Assembly: GCA_023440975.1 (NCBI GenBank)
Contig: JAEZRD010000102.1
Location: forward strand, 1-64,000
Source of the DNA: Methanobacteriota archaeon
Lineage (GTDB): Archaea > Methanobacteriota > Methanobacteria > Methanobacteriales > Methanobacteriaceae
Reading direction: 5' to 3'
DNA length: 64,000 nt
The translations under genes and the position numbers were made by a program. This document shows positions 26,213 to 35,334 of the stretch, in pieces (within the stretch, counting starts at the first letter, position 1; every line of letters starts with the position of its first letter). The notes beneath the pieces are model-generated. The model saw only the letters and a list, made by a program, of their open reading frames with translations, did no database searches and was not told the origin of the DNA.

Positions 26213-27004
26213 TTATTTAAGTATTTCTAAAGCATCTTCTACTTCCATGTTATTGTGAACTACTTCAGAGATTGCTTTAGGTATTTTTCCAGGATTTTCT
26301 GCTTGGAAGATGTTTCGTCCGAATGCTACTCCTGCTCCACCAACATCTACAGATTCTTTTGCCATTTGTAATAATTCTTCATCTGTATCAACTTTTGGGC
26401 CTCCAGCTATTACTACTGGTACGAGTGCTCCTTCTACAACTTCTTCAAAACTTGAAGGGTCTCCAGTATAATTGGTTTTTACAATATCTACTCCTAATTC
26501 ACTTCCGACACGAGCAGCATGTTTTACCATATTAACATCTGTTTCTGATGTGATTTTTTGTCCACGTGGGTACATCATTGCTAATAAAGGTATTCCCCAT
26601 TGGCTACAAATTTCACTGATTTGTCCTAATTCTTGTAGCATTTGTGGTTCAGTTTCAGAGCCTATATTTACATGTACACTTACTGCATCTGCTCCTAATT
26701 GTATTGCTTTTTCTACACTTGTAACTGTTACTTTATTGTTTGGATCTGGACTTAAACTTGTGCTAGCAGATAAATGAATAATTAGTCCTAAATCATTTCC
26801 ATATCCTCGGTGTCCTTGTGCTACAATACCTTTATGCATAAGTACTGCATTTGCTCCACCTTTAGATATTTCTTCAATTGTTTTATCCATATCTACTATT
26901 CCTTTAATAGGTCCAGATGAAACTCCATGATCCATTGGTGCTATTACAGTTCTTCTTGTTTTTCTATCTATAATTCTTTCTAATCGAATTTTTTTACCTA
27001 TCAT
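26213..27004 (-). CDS. aroA': 2-Amino-3,7-dideoxy-D-threo-hept-6-ulosonate synthase
   Basis: The 263-residue DeoC/FbaB-type class I aldolase catalyses the first step of the archaeal 3-dehydroquinate route from L-aspartate semialdehyde and a deoxy-ketohexose phosphate. Features are TVIAPMDHGVSSGPI, ADAVSVHVNIG, LAMMYPRG, VKTNYTGDPSSF with the Schiff-base Lys, and VGGAGVAFGRNIFQ. An AAGGAG Shine-Dalgarno precedes the ATG. It is the first gene of the aroA'-aroB' operon. Confidence 0.93.
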   Translation of the reverse strand: MIGKKIRLERIIDRKTRRTVIAPMDHGVSSGPIKGIVDMDKTIEEISKGGANAVLMHKGIVAQGHRGYGNDLGLIIHLSASTSLSPDPNNKVTVTSVEKAIQLGADAVSVHVNIGSETEPQMLQELGQISEICSQWGIPLLAMMYPRGQKITSETDVNMVKHAARVGSELGVDIVKTNYTGDPSSFEEVVEGALVPVVIAGGPKVDTDEELLQMAKESVDVGGAGVAFGRNIFQAENPGKIPKAISEVVHNNMEVEDALEILK

Positions 27005-27074
27005 GAGTATAACTCCTTGTTAATTTTTTGTGAAAAATAATTTTTAGTATATTAATTAATAAATCATTAAAAGT

Positions 27075-27122
27075 ATATAAATTTAATGTACAAATAAAAA
27101 CTATAATGTATTTTTATGTACA
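27075..27122 (-). promoter_or_regulatory. aroA' promoter with two TGTACA (TRP-box-like) elements
   Basis: A TATA-like TTTATATA (27075-27082, minus strand) has a TGTACA palindrome at 27087-27092 just upstream of it and a second at 27117-27122. A weaker TGTATT lies between them. TGTACA is the TRP-box core bound by the tryptophan-responsive repressor TrpY of Methanothermobacter. Control of this aromatic-pathway operon by a TrpY homolog is inferred. Confidence 0.6.
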
Positions 27123-27161
27123 ATTTATTTTGATATTAAAAATAGAAATCGAGTAGCAAAG

Positions 27162-27458
27162 CTACTCATATAAATCAAATGGTTCAGCTTTAAAAACATT
27201 AATATCCATATCTTCAGCTAAAGATTCAGTAGCTTTACCAAATGCTTTAAAATGATCTGAAGCAAGATGTTTATTCAAACCATCCATATCTTGCCATTTT
27301 TCGATAAAAAGATAAGTATCATCCTCGACGTCTTTATCAAAGTTATATTCAATATTTGCATCCTCTTTTCGAGTTTCCCCAACTAAAGTTAATGCAGCAT
27401 TAATAATTTCATCGTCTTTACCCTCTTTAGGGGTTAATTTAGCTAAAACAAGTATCAT
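27162..27458 (-). CDS. Putative quinol monooxygenase (ABM domain)
   Basis: The 98-residue protein is a single antibiotic-biosynthesis-monooxygenase (ABM) ferredoxin-like domain. It shows VLAKLTPKEGKDDEI at the start, YLFIEKWQDMDGLNKHLASDHF in the middle and a short C-terminal strand. This pattern is typical of YgiN-like dimeric proteins. Its activity in a strict anaerobe is unknown, and detoxification of quinone-like compounds is a family-based guess. GGAGAT precedes the ATG. It is upstream of aroA' on the same strand but separated by that gene's promoter. Confidence 0.85.
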   Translation of the reverse strand: MILVLAKLTPKEGKDDEIINAALTLVGETRKEDANIEYNFDKDVEDDTYLFIEKWQDMDGLNKHLASDHFKAFGKATESLAEDMDINVFKAEPFDLYE

Positions 27459-27602
27459 ACTATATCTCCTAAATAAAAATTTTATATAAAATTAATTTAT
27501 TAATCAACAGTTATAAACTTTTATGTCAAATATCAATAATTTTTTTAAATAATGAAAAATAAAAAATAAATATAAAGTACAGAATAAAAAGGGAAAAACT
27601 AC

Positions 27603-29009
27603 ATGAATTATAAACCAATTCTAAACGAAATCAAACCAAGCACAAAAGAAAAAGAAGAAGTGCATAAAATAAGTAATGAATTAATAAACTACTTAAATCA
27701 ATTATTTAATGAAAAAAATATAAATGCCGAAGCAATATTAGTAGGATCCGTTGCTAAAAACACTTTTTTAAGAGGAAAATCCGATATAGACATTTTCATA
27801 AACTTTCCTCTTTCAACAGACATAAACGATTTAAAAGAATTAGGACTTAAAATAGCATACAAATGTAGTGAAAATTTCAATGGAAAAGCCGAAGAACATT
27901 ATGCATCCCACCCGTACCTAACAAGTGTTATAAATGGTTATGATGTAGATTTCGTACCTTGTTACAAAATTAAATCAGCTGATGAACTAAAATCTGCCGT
28001 CGACAGAACATTATTACATACAAAATACATCAAATCACACCTCAAAGAAGAACAAAAAGATGAAGTTCTTCTTTTAAAAAAGTTTATGACAGAAATAGGA
28101 ACATATGGATCCGAATTTAAAGTAGGAGGATTTGCAGGATACCTTTGTGAATTATTAATTTTAAAATATGGAACCTTTGAAAAATTATTAGAAAATGCAC
28201 AAAATTGGCATTATAGTACAATAATTGACCTTGAAAATTTTGGAACAGGCAAAAACTTCAATGACCCATTAATCACAATAGATCCAACAGACAAAAATAG
28301 GAATGTTGGAGCTGCTTTACGATTAGAAAAAATGGTCGATTTCATAATAGCCTCACGAAACTTTTTAGATGAAACAGATGAAACAAAAAAATTAGCTTAT
28401 TTCAAACCAATAATAAAAAAACAAAATATTAGCCCAGAAAATATCTTAAAAAAATTTAAAGACCGAGAAACACATACTCTCGTATTAAAATTCAAAATTC
28501 CAGAAATACCTCCAGATAGCTTACACCCCCAATTAAAAAAGACTATGGAATCTTTAAGTGAGAAATTAGAGAATAAAGAATTTAGTGTATTCAAAAGCGA
28601 TTACTGGACTGATGAAAATGAATTTGCATTTTTTATTTATGAATTAAATGTTTTCAAACAAAATAAATATGTTATTCATGAAGGGCCTAAAATATGGAGC
28701 AAACAAGCTTGTGATAATTTCAAAAAACGTCGTGGAGATGAATTATACACAATAAATGATTTACTTGTTTTAAACAAAATTCGGAAGTTTCAAACTCCTG
28801 AATCATATATCACTTATGTTTTAACACCTGAAAAAATTAGTAATATTAAAGTTGGTAAAAATTTACACAATTTGATTATAGAAACATACTCATTAAGTTT
28901 AATTGATGAATTATTATCTGAGGATAAAATTAAAGATTATAATTATAAAAAAGAATTTTTAAATTTCTTAGATGATTTTATTAACCCAAATCAATATGTT
29001 AAAAGATAA
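27603..29009 (+). CDS. cca: CCA-adding tRNA nucleotidyltransferase (archaeal class I)
   Basis: The 468-residue enzyme adds or repairs the 3'-CCA end of tRNA. The nucleotidyltransferase motif VGSVAKNTFLRGKSDIDIFI lies at residues 46-65 with the two catalytic aspartates, and a third carboxylate is in YDVDFVPCYKI. FKVGGFAGYLCELLIL and the C-terminal RNA-binding region with VHEGP/IHEGPKIW are typical of archaeal CCA enzymes. The length is normal. It has its own transcription unit, ended by a hairpin at 29027-29051. Confidence 0.95.
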   Translation: MNYKPILNEIKPSTKEKEEVHKISNELINYLNQLFNEKNINAEAILVGSVAKNTFLRGKSDIDIFINFPLSTDINDLKELGLKIAYKCSENFNGKAEEHYASHPYLTSVINGYDVDFVPCYKIKSADELKSAVDRTLLHTKYIKSHLKEEQKDEVLLLKKFMTEIGTYGSEFKVGGFAGYLCELLILKYGTFEKLLENAQNWHYSTIIDLENFGTGKNFNDPLITIDPTDKNRNVGAALRLEKMVDFIIASRNFLDETDETKKLAYFKPIIKKQNISPENILKKFKDRETHTLVLKFKIPEIPPDSLHPQLKKTMESLSEKLENKEFSVFKSDYWTDENEFAFFIYELNVFKQNKYVIHEGPKIWSKQACDNFKKRRGDELYTINDLLVLNKIRKFQTPESYITYVLTPEKISNIKVGKNLHNLIIETYSLSLIDELLSEDKIKDYNYKKEFLNFLDDFINPNQYVKR

Positions 29010-29026
29010 AAAAAATAATTAAAAGA

Positions 29027-29051
29027 TAAGGGACTTGACATTTCTCCCTTA
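29027..29051 (+). terminator. Hairpin terminator after cca
   Basis: A 7-bp stem TAAGGGA/TCCCTTA (29027-29033 with 29045-29051, 11-nt loop) lies 17 nt after the cca stop and is followed by ACTATATTTTTTAC, a T-rich tract. It stands out because G/C runs are rare in this intergenic DNA. Confidence 0.6.
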
Positions 29052-29195
29052 CTATATTTTTTACTAATTTTTATATCGCCTTTATGTTTTTATTTCCATA
29101 ATTAACAATTCATTATTTTATTTAAATATAATGATTGATAATATGGTGGAATATTTTAGTTACATTAATATTTTGGTTGATATATTTTCCTTTAA

Positions 29196-29849
29196 TCATA
29201 AAATATCATCCTCCTGAGAATCTACAGTGTTTTTAAAGAAATATTCAATAAATTCACTGTCTTCTTCTTCATCATTTTTTCTAGATTTGTTTGGATCATT
29301 ATCTATAATATGTGGTGGTTTATATCCTTTATCTGTAACTTCATCTGAGCCATTTCCAAGTGGAGGTTTGTGAATTTCATCATGTATGTTGTGATGGTTT
29401 TCATTTATATTTGGACCTAATTCTCCAAATTTTTCATTTAATGGTTCGTGAGTGGTGTTGTTATCTGGGAAATTGTTTGTTTGATTTTCATCAGTTATAA
29501 CACTTTTTGGTGGTTCTGTTAAATTAACATTAGTTAAGTTTTGACTATTATTTGTTGAATCACTTGAGTTAAATGTAGTATTTGTATGATTCATGTTAAT
29601 TAGTATAGTTTGATGGTCTATACTGATATTATTAGATAAGTTTTCCTGATGAATACTATTGTTTGTACTGTTTTCCCAATATCCTGTATTTTGATTGTTT
29701 TGATTTATTATTTGATTGTCATTTTGTGTTTGGTTGAATTGGTTTTCATGTAATGGTTCATTAGATGTAGCTGCAAATGCTAGTGGTACAGCCACAAATG
29801 CCAATATAAAAACCAATAATATTGGTATAATAATTATTTTTCTCGTCAT
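29196..29849 (-). CDS. Secreted Asn/His-rich low-complexity protein
   Basis: The 217-residue protein has a clear N-terminal signal peptide (residues 1-27, ending AVPLAFAATS). A low-complexity Asn, Thr, Gln and His sequence follows, with many Asn-x-Ser/Thr sites, and the tail is acidic/basic and charged (KSRKNDEEEDSEF). No known domain is seen. The ATG is preceded by GGGATGA. It may be an exported, heavily N-glycosylated or metal-binding envelope protein, but that is inference from composition only. A strong TATA-like TTTATATA at 30012-30019 on the minus strand suggests a leader of more than 100 nt. Confidence 0.7.
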   Translation of the reverse strand: MTRKIIIIPILLVFILAFVAVPLAFAATSNEPLHENQFNQTQNDNQIINQNNQNTGYWENSTNNSIHQENLSNNISIDHQTILINMNHTNTTFNSSDSTNNSQNLTNVNLTEPPKSVITDENQTNNFPDNNTTHEPLNEKFGELGPNINENHHNIHDEIHKPPLGNGSDEVTDKGYKPPHIIDNDPNKSRKNDEEEDSEFIEYFFKNTVDSQEDDIL

Positions 29850-30548
29850 AATTATTTCATCCCTCGATTATTGTTATTTTTTTATTTTGGCGATATAATG
29901 AAAAATATTAGAAATTTAGTTTAAATGTTCTTTCTAAATTTTTCTTTTGGAATCTAAAGCATGAAAAATGATTTTACTACTTTTGACTCCAGTATGTTAT
30001 TAACACTGTTCAAGTATATAAAGGTATAGTTTATTTTAACAAGTAAAAATGAATTATTTTTGAACAATATATAATTAAAAACTTAAAAATAGAATGAATC
30101 TTCCAAAATTGTCAAAATGAGTGTATCAACTTCAACAAAAAAAATATTTATTAACAAAATAAACATTACAAAAAGCTTTAAATAACAAATAACCCTTAAA
30201 AAAAAGTTAAAAATCATTAAACCCTACCAAAAATATTAAATTGTAATTAAAAATTAATAAAACTCTAAAAAATAACAAAAACAACACAATCAATAAAAAT
30301 TCCCACATATCTCTATTAAAAGAAAAAAATAACAAATATAAGATTAAAATAACAAAATAAAAGCAAAAAATACCACATTAAATAAAAACAACTAAAATAA
30401 ACCCATTTATATCAAAAAAGAAAATATTTATGAAAATATTTATTAATCAAACAATAGCAAAAATTATAAAAAATTATAAAAAACAATTTAACTAAAACAA
30501 AAACAAAAAAATAATACAAAAACAAATAAAATAAAAAATAAAAATATT
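29850..30548. other. Long non-coding spacer, A-rich on the plus strand
   Basis: About 700 nt lie between the secreted-protein gene and priS. The part up to about 30020 holds the leader and probable TATA element of the secreted-protein gene. From about 30100 to 30548 the plus strand is strongly A-biased with few T runs, so the priS transcript would be followed by T-rich sequence that can terminate it. No ORF, tRNA-like or repeated element was seen. Confidence 0.5.
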
Positions 30549-31526
30549 TTATGAATCTTTTCGCTCATAAACAAACTTAGGCACCGCAGATTTAAGAGGA
30601 TCAAAATTTTCACGATTTTTTACTTCAACACATTTCATACTTACTTTACTATGAAGACTACTAGGTAAACGTAAAATACGCTTCAAATCAATACTCACCT
30701 TAGCATCAATAGTTGAAAGATTAACTTTAGCTAAACCCTGTTCCATATCTTTATAACGACGAGGACCAATTTTATTCTTAAAAGGAACCCATTCATTATT
30801 ATCCAAATAATTTCTATATTTAATCATATCTTTAAGTAATCTTGGATTAATACCATCAATATTTTCAGTACCTTTTAAATGTAAAATATCATATTTAACT
30901 CTTTTAGTAAAAACACTAGGATAAGCAATTGGAATCATAAAATGAGGCATATCTAAATTACTATTAATATTATTAGGATTAACAAATTTAGTTTTAGGAA
31001 CTTCAGCACCTGCAACATATTTCAAAACCTCAGAACGTAAACCACTACCTGCAGTAACCATATCTGGATCAAGAATACGAATATGATATCCTCTACCAGA
31101 ATAAATTAAATGAATATTCTTAATACCCAAATCAGATTTAAGAGTATCAATCAAATTATTAACAATTTCTAATGCTTCACCAAGACAGATTTCACATACC
31201 CCATCACAATCACAGGTACGTATTGGCAAATCTTTAGCATCTACATCAAAAACATATTCTGCTTTCTCCCATCCTTCTCTCCGACGAGGCTCAGCATAAT
31301 AAGCTACACTAACATAAGCGGCAAAAGGAGCTTTAGAACGTAAAAAACGTCTTAATGATTTAGGACCCCTAAATGTTTTATAACGATCATTAGGTCCAGT
31401 ACCATTATGATCAAAGCCAAATTCCTTTTTAATTATTTCTTCCATTATGAAATCTGGAACATCCTTATCAGACCATTCTTCCCTATAGTATCTTCTTCTT
31501 TCCTGTAATGTTGATGGACCAAACAT
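30549..31526 (-). CDS. priS: DNA primase small (catalytic) subunit PriS
   Basis: The 325-residue archaeo-eukaryotic primase catalytic subunit synthesises RNA/DNA primers with PriL. The catalytic motif YVFDVDAKD lies near residue 90, the zinc motif CDCDGVCEIC near 107, and IYSGRGYHIRI and the third carboxylate region VKYDILHLKG follow. The ATG at 31526 gives the family start MFGPSTLQERRRYY and has GATGATT before it. Upstream in-frame TTG/ATG codons are less likely. It is separated from priL by a short gene on the other strand. Confidence 0.95.
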   Translation of the reverse strand: MFGPSTLQERRRYYREEWSDKDVPDFIMEEIIKKEFGFDHNGTGPNDRYKTFRGPKSLRRFLRSKAPFAAYVSVAYYAEPRRREGWEKAEYVFDVDAKDLPIRTCDCDGVCEICLGEALEIVNNLIDTLKSDLGIKNIHLIYSGRGYHIRILDPDMVTAGSGLRSEVLKYVAGAEVPKTKFVNPNNINSNLDMPHFMIPIAYPSVFTKRVKYDILHLKGTENIDGINPRLLKDMIKYRNYLDNNEWVPFKNKIGPRRYKDMEQGLAKVNLSTIDAKVSIDLKRILRLPSSLHSKVSMKCVEVKNRENFDPLKSAVPKFVYERKDS

Positions 31527-31741
31527 AATCATCAAAAAAATAGTTTTATCAATTAAATGTTTTTTTGTATAAACTCCTATTTATATTTATATTTTTATTT
31601 AAAAAAAATATATAAAAGACATAAAAAAGATATAAACAATTCTAAAACAAGTAAAAAGATTTATATAAATAAATATGGATAATTATATAAATTAAAAAGA
31701 TTAAATGTAATAAACAATCAATATAACCCGAAGTGATTAAA

Positions 31742-32203
31742 ATGATTAGTGAAGAAGAATTAAAAAGCATATTCAACGACATTAGTCCAAGAGCCTTAGT
31801 AAAACCTGCTCTAGAAAATTGGATTCCTGGACAAAAAACTGGTATGACCGTAATTGAACTTGAATCTGGAATAATCAAAGGAATAGGTCTTGAACAAGGT
31901 GAAATGCCAACAGACTTAAACTATGTGGAAATATTTACTATAAATGAAAACGACAATCTTTTCCCCCCAGAATCATTTTTTAATGAAGAAGAATATAAAA
32001 AATTCTTAAGATACACAGATCGCAAAGTTGACAAATATTCTCCAGATTTAATGAGTAAATTTTGTGAAAAAGAAGATATAGATGAAGAAGAACGTAAAAT
32101 CAGTATTTTAGCAGATTGTATTGAAGATTATAAGTTTATGAATTTTAATGATTGGGAAAACAGTATTATTCAAAATTACCACAATGAATGTGACAACTCA
32201 TAA
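31742..32203 (+). CDS. Conserved-looking hypothetical protein between priS and priL
   Basis: The 153-residue acidic protein starts MISEEELKSIFNDISPRALV. It contains a probable beta-rich middle (GMTVIELESGIIKGIGL) and a charged C-terminal half with several Glu/Lys clusters, and has no signal or membrane segment. I do not recognise the family. The ATG at 31742 is chosen because AAGTGATT lies immediately upstream. The longer frame starts at the GTG inside that site. The gene is divergent from priS and convergent with priL, so it is its own unit. Confidence 0.7.
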   Translation: MISEEELKSIFNDISPRALVKPALENWIPGQKTGMTVIELESGIIKGIGLEQGEMPTDLNYVEIFTINENDNLFPPESFFNEEEYKKFLRYTDRKVDKYSPDLMSKFCEKEDIDEEERKISILADCIEDYKFMNFNDWENSIIQNYHNECDNS

Positions 32204-32215
32204 TAAAATAATTAT

Positions 32216-33556
32216 CTATTCCCCTTCACTATCTTCTTTTACTTTACCTTCTCTAATCATTCTACTTTTTTTAATACCATAACAACTTAAAGGATTATTT
32301 ATCTTTTTACAATCTTTATCTTGATGACATAACTGTGGAAGATGCATTTTAATTTTCTCACAACTCATAGGAGTATACCATTTAGTTTCACCTTCGTGAG
32401 ATAAATCCGGAGTATCATGCATACCAAATCCTAATTTAGAAATAATATTTATTTTTTCTTGTGGTTGATCCTCAAATAATGGAGGAGTACAATTATCTGC
32501 AGCTTCATAAATAAGAGGTAAAATCTCATTTTCAGTTATAACTAAATTTTTATCAATATCTGAAACTTTAACACCTCCTTCACTAGCAAAAATAGCTGGA
32601 TATAAACGAGCATAAGACACAAAACTAGTTAAAAGAAGAACTATCGCATCATTACGTCCACCTGAAGACACCCCATTAACCGTTTCAGATATACATGGAG
32701 GAAAAGCCTCACGAATTAATTTTCCAATTTTAAAATTACTTGCATTAGCATAAAAACTACTATATTTAGTCATTTCTTCAGTTATAACCTTTTCAACCTG
32801 ATTACCTATTTCTTCTATATTTGGATGAATATTTACAAAAGTAGATTTATCTTTAATCATTTTAATGTAATTTTCAGTATTTTGCATTATTAAACGAGCT
32901 AATATTTGTTCTTTTAGATTTTCACCAACTAAAAAATCATACATACTTTCAGGGCGTCTATCAATTCTATTAAACTCCTCTGCATAATTACTTACAAAAT
33001 CATCCCTGCCTAATACAATATTACCATTACTTAAACATAAATCGGTTAAAGATAATTTTCGAGTATCAATAATATCTTTTAAAATAGTCCATTTAGTACC
33101 ATCAGTAACAGACAACTGTTTCAAAATCTGATTTACAATATCTTCTCTTTCATTAGTCATTAAACGATTTAAACGATCTAATATAAGTAATCCTTCAGAT
33201 TCTATAAAAAGTTTAGTTTCTCTTGATGTAATATTAAATTTAGTTGCTATAGCTTGAGCTAACATATGAAAAACAACAACATCTTCTTCCATAATATCTT
33301 TATTAAAAAGATAGGAATAATCTCTTAAATCATATTCTTTATTATTTGTTCTTTCAATATACCAGTTAATTCTTTTAACTGCTAAATCACCATAACTTAT
33401 TGGCACATAATCTGAATCTAACTTTTGACGTACACTACTGTTTATAGTGTTCACTAATTTTTCATTATATTCAAATGCATCATCCAAATTACCTTTTTCA
33501 GACACAATTTTCCTACTTTCTTCAGCTAATGGATTGATATATGGAATTAAACTCAT
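32216..33556 (-). CDS. priL: DNA primase large subunit PriL
   Basis: The 446-residue regulatory primase subunit has an N-terminal helical domain and a C-terminal [4Fe-4S] domain. The cluster cysteines are visible as PPCISETVNG (about residue 287), NCTPPLF (about residue 356), and then CEKIKMHLPQLCHQDKDC with a further SCYG near the end. PriL modulates initiation and length of primers made by PriS. It lies 22 nt upstream of nothing on its own strand except after cbiF (33578), which is transcribed before it. The pair cbiF-priL may share a transcript. Confidence 0.93.
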   Translation of the reverse strand: MSLIPYINPLAEESRKIVSEKGNLDDAFEYNEKLVNTINSSVRQKLDSDYVPISYGDLAVKRINWYIERTNNKEYDLRDYSYLFNKDIMEEDVVVFHMLAQAIATKFNITSRETKLFIESEGLLILDRLNRLMTNEREDIVNQILKQLSVTDGTKWTILKDIIDTRKLSLTDLCLSNGNIVLGRDDFVSNYAEEFNRIDRRPESMYDFLVGENLKEQILARLIMQNTENYIKMIKDKSTFVNIHPNIEEIGNQVEKVITEEMTKYSSFYANASNFKIGKLIREAFPPCISETVNGVSSGGRNDAIVLLLTSFVSYARLYPAIFASEGGVKVSDIDKNLVITENEILPLIYEAADNCTPPLFEDQPQEKINIISKLGFGMHDTPDLSHEGETKWYTPMSCEKIKMHLPQLCHQDKDCKKINNPLSCYGIKKSRMIREGKVKEDSEGE

Positions 33557-33577
33557 TGTTTCATATTTTTTTATAAA

Positions 33578-34342
33578 TTATTTTTTACTATTTCGATATT
33601 CATGAGCAAATGTAGCATCATAAAGTTTGGAATCATTAAAGTCTCCAGGATTTAAAACATCCCCTACAATTATCATAGCAGTTTTAGTAATATTAGCTTC
33701 TTTAACTTTATTTACTATATTTTCAAGAGTTCCTTTTATAATTTCTTGATCTGGCCATGTAGCTTTTTTAACAACAGCAACTGGAGTGTTAATTGGATAA
33801 TTTTTAGTTAATTCACTGACAACTTTATCAATCATTCCTACACCTAAAAATATACACATTGTTGCATGATGAGAAGCTAAACTTTCTAGAGATTCATCTT
33901 TAGGTTTTGGTGTTCTACCTTCAGGTCTTGTAATTATAACTGTTTGAGATATTTCTGGTAAAGTTAATTCTGTTTCTAAAGCGGCTGCTGAACCAAAAAC
34001 GGAACTAACACCAGGTATAAGTTCATAAGGAATATTTTTTTCTTTTAATAATCTTATTTGCTCTGCAATAGCACCATAAATACTTGGATCTCCTGTATGA
34101 ACACGCGCTACAAGTTTATCTTCACTAGTTGCTTCTTCCATAATGTTAATTATTTCACCTAAGTCAAGTTCAGCACTATTATATACTTCTGCATCAGATT
34201 TACGATTATCTAATACTTTTTTGTTAACAAGTGAACCTGCATAAATTATACAATCAGCTTTTTGTATTGTTTCATATCCACGAATTGTTATTAAATCTGG
34301 AGCTCCTGGACCAGCACCAATAAAAATTACTTTTCCTACCAT
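33578..34342 (-). CDS. cbiF: Cobalt-precorrin-4 C11-methyltransferase
   Basis: The 254-residue tetrapyrrole methyltransferase of anaerobic cobalamin biosynthesis methylates C11 of cobalt-precorrin-4. It begins VIFIGAGPGAPDLITIRG and contains IIYAGSLV, ARVHTGDPSIYGAI, the CbiF/CobM-type ELIPGVSSVFGSAAALE, and TRPEGRTPKP. Corrinoids are essential for methyl transfer in methanogenesis. The ATG at 34342 is chosen because GGTGATT lies directly before it. Confidence 0.93.
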   Translation of the reverse strand: MVGKVIFIGAGPGAPDLITIRGYETIQKADCIIYAGSLVNKKVLDNRKSDAEVYNSAELDLGEIINIMEEATSEDKLVARVHTGDPSIYGAIAEQIRLLKEKNIPYELIPGVSSVFGSAAALETELTLPEISQTVIITRPEGRTPKPKDESLESLASHHATMCIFLGVGMIDKVVSELTKNYPINTPVAVVKKATWPDQEIIKGTLENIVNKVKEANITKTAMIIVGDVLNPGDFNDSKLYDATFAHEYRNSKK

Positions 34343-34534
34343 TATAATCACCATATATTCATGTTAAATAAAATTTAATTAACCATAAAATCAATTTAAT
34401 CAAAGTATCAAAATTTAAAATAAATTCAAATTCATAAATAAAAATTAGTATTTTTTAACTAATATAATTATATACCTGTTAAAAAAAAATTATAAAAAAA
34501 TTATTAAAAAAAGAAGGAATAAAATGGAAAAATA

Positions 34535-35296
34535 TTAACCTTCCATATCTTCCACACCAAGAGCATCCATAACTTCCTCTTGGATTTTAATAAATTCTGC
34601 AGATTCTCTCTTTCTTGGACGTTCCAAATCAATTGACACAATATCTTTAACATGACCCGGATTCTTATCCATAACAACAACCTTATCTGCTAAAAAGACT
34701 GCTTCATCCACATCATGAGTTACAAAAACAATTGTAGTATCAAAACGTTTCCATACACCAATTAATTGCTCCTGTAAAATATGTCTTGTTTGCATATCCA
34801 CAGCAGAAAATGGCTCATCCATTAATTGCACAGGAGTATGGTTCAACAAAGATCTAATAATAGCTACTCTCTGTTTCATACCACCAGAAAGTTGGTGAGG
34901 ATAACTATTTTGGAAATTTTCTAACCCTACTCTTTGAAGATATCTTTTAGCATCCTCAGCATTTTTTTCTTTTTGATCAGGATGTGACATGTTTAAACCA
35001 AACTGAACATTATCTAAAACAGTCATCCAAGGGAATAAAGAATATTGTTGGAAAATAAATCCCCGTTCTTTTGAAGGACCAGTAACTAAACCAGTACCAT
35101 CATGAACTTCCCCAATATCAGGTTTATCCAAACCTGCAATAATACGTAAAAGAGTTGTTTTTCCACATCCAGAAGGACCTAATAAACATATAAACTCTCT
35201 ATCTTTTATATCCAAATTAATATCATCTAAAACTTGGAGAATATCCTTATCTTCTTGTTTAAAAGATTTACTTATATGATTTACTTTTATTGCCAA
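34535..35296 (-). CDS. ABC transporter ATP-binding protein (nitrate/sulfonate/taurine type)
   Basis: The 253-residue ATPase of the SsuB/TauB/NrtD family has Walker A GPSGCGKTT, Q-loop FQQYSLFPWMTV, signature LSGGMKQR, Walker B VQLMDEPFSAVD and the H-loop FVTHDVDEAVFLAD. It powers import through the permease encoded just upstream. It is the last gene of the binding protein-permease-ATPase unit. The substrate class comes from family resemblance only. Nitrate is implausible for a methanogen, so a sulfonate or similar anion is favoured. Confidence 0.9.
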   Translation of the reverse strand: MAIKVNHISKSFKQEDKDILQVLDDINLDIKDREFICLLGPSGCGKTTLLRIIAGLDKPDIGEVHDGTGLVTGPSKERGFIFQQYSLFPWMTVLDNVQFGLNMSHPDQKEKNAEDAKRYLQRVGLENFQNSYPHQLSGGMKQRVAIIRSLLNHTPVQLMDEPFSAVDMQTRHILQEQLIGVWKRFDTTIVFVTHDVDEAVFLADKVVVMDKNPGHVKDIVSIDLERPRKRESAEFIKIQEEVMDALGVEDMEG

Positions 35297-35334
35297 AATA
35301 TTATTCTCCTATAAAACTTTATTTAATTATTATT

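Noticed and set aside
26323..26777. Plus-strand ORFs opposite aroA'
   Set aside because: The encoded sequences are Leu- or Cys-rich nonsense from the complement of a well-conserved enzyme gene.
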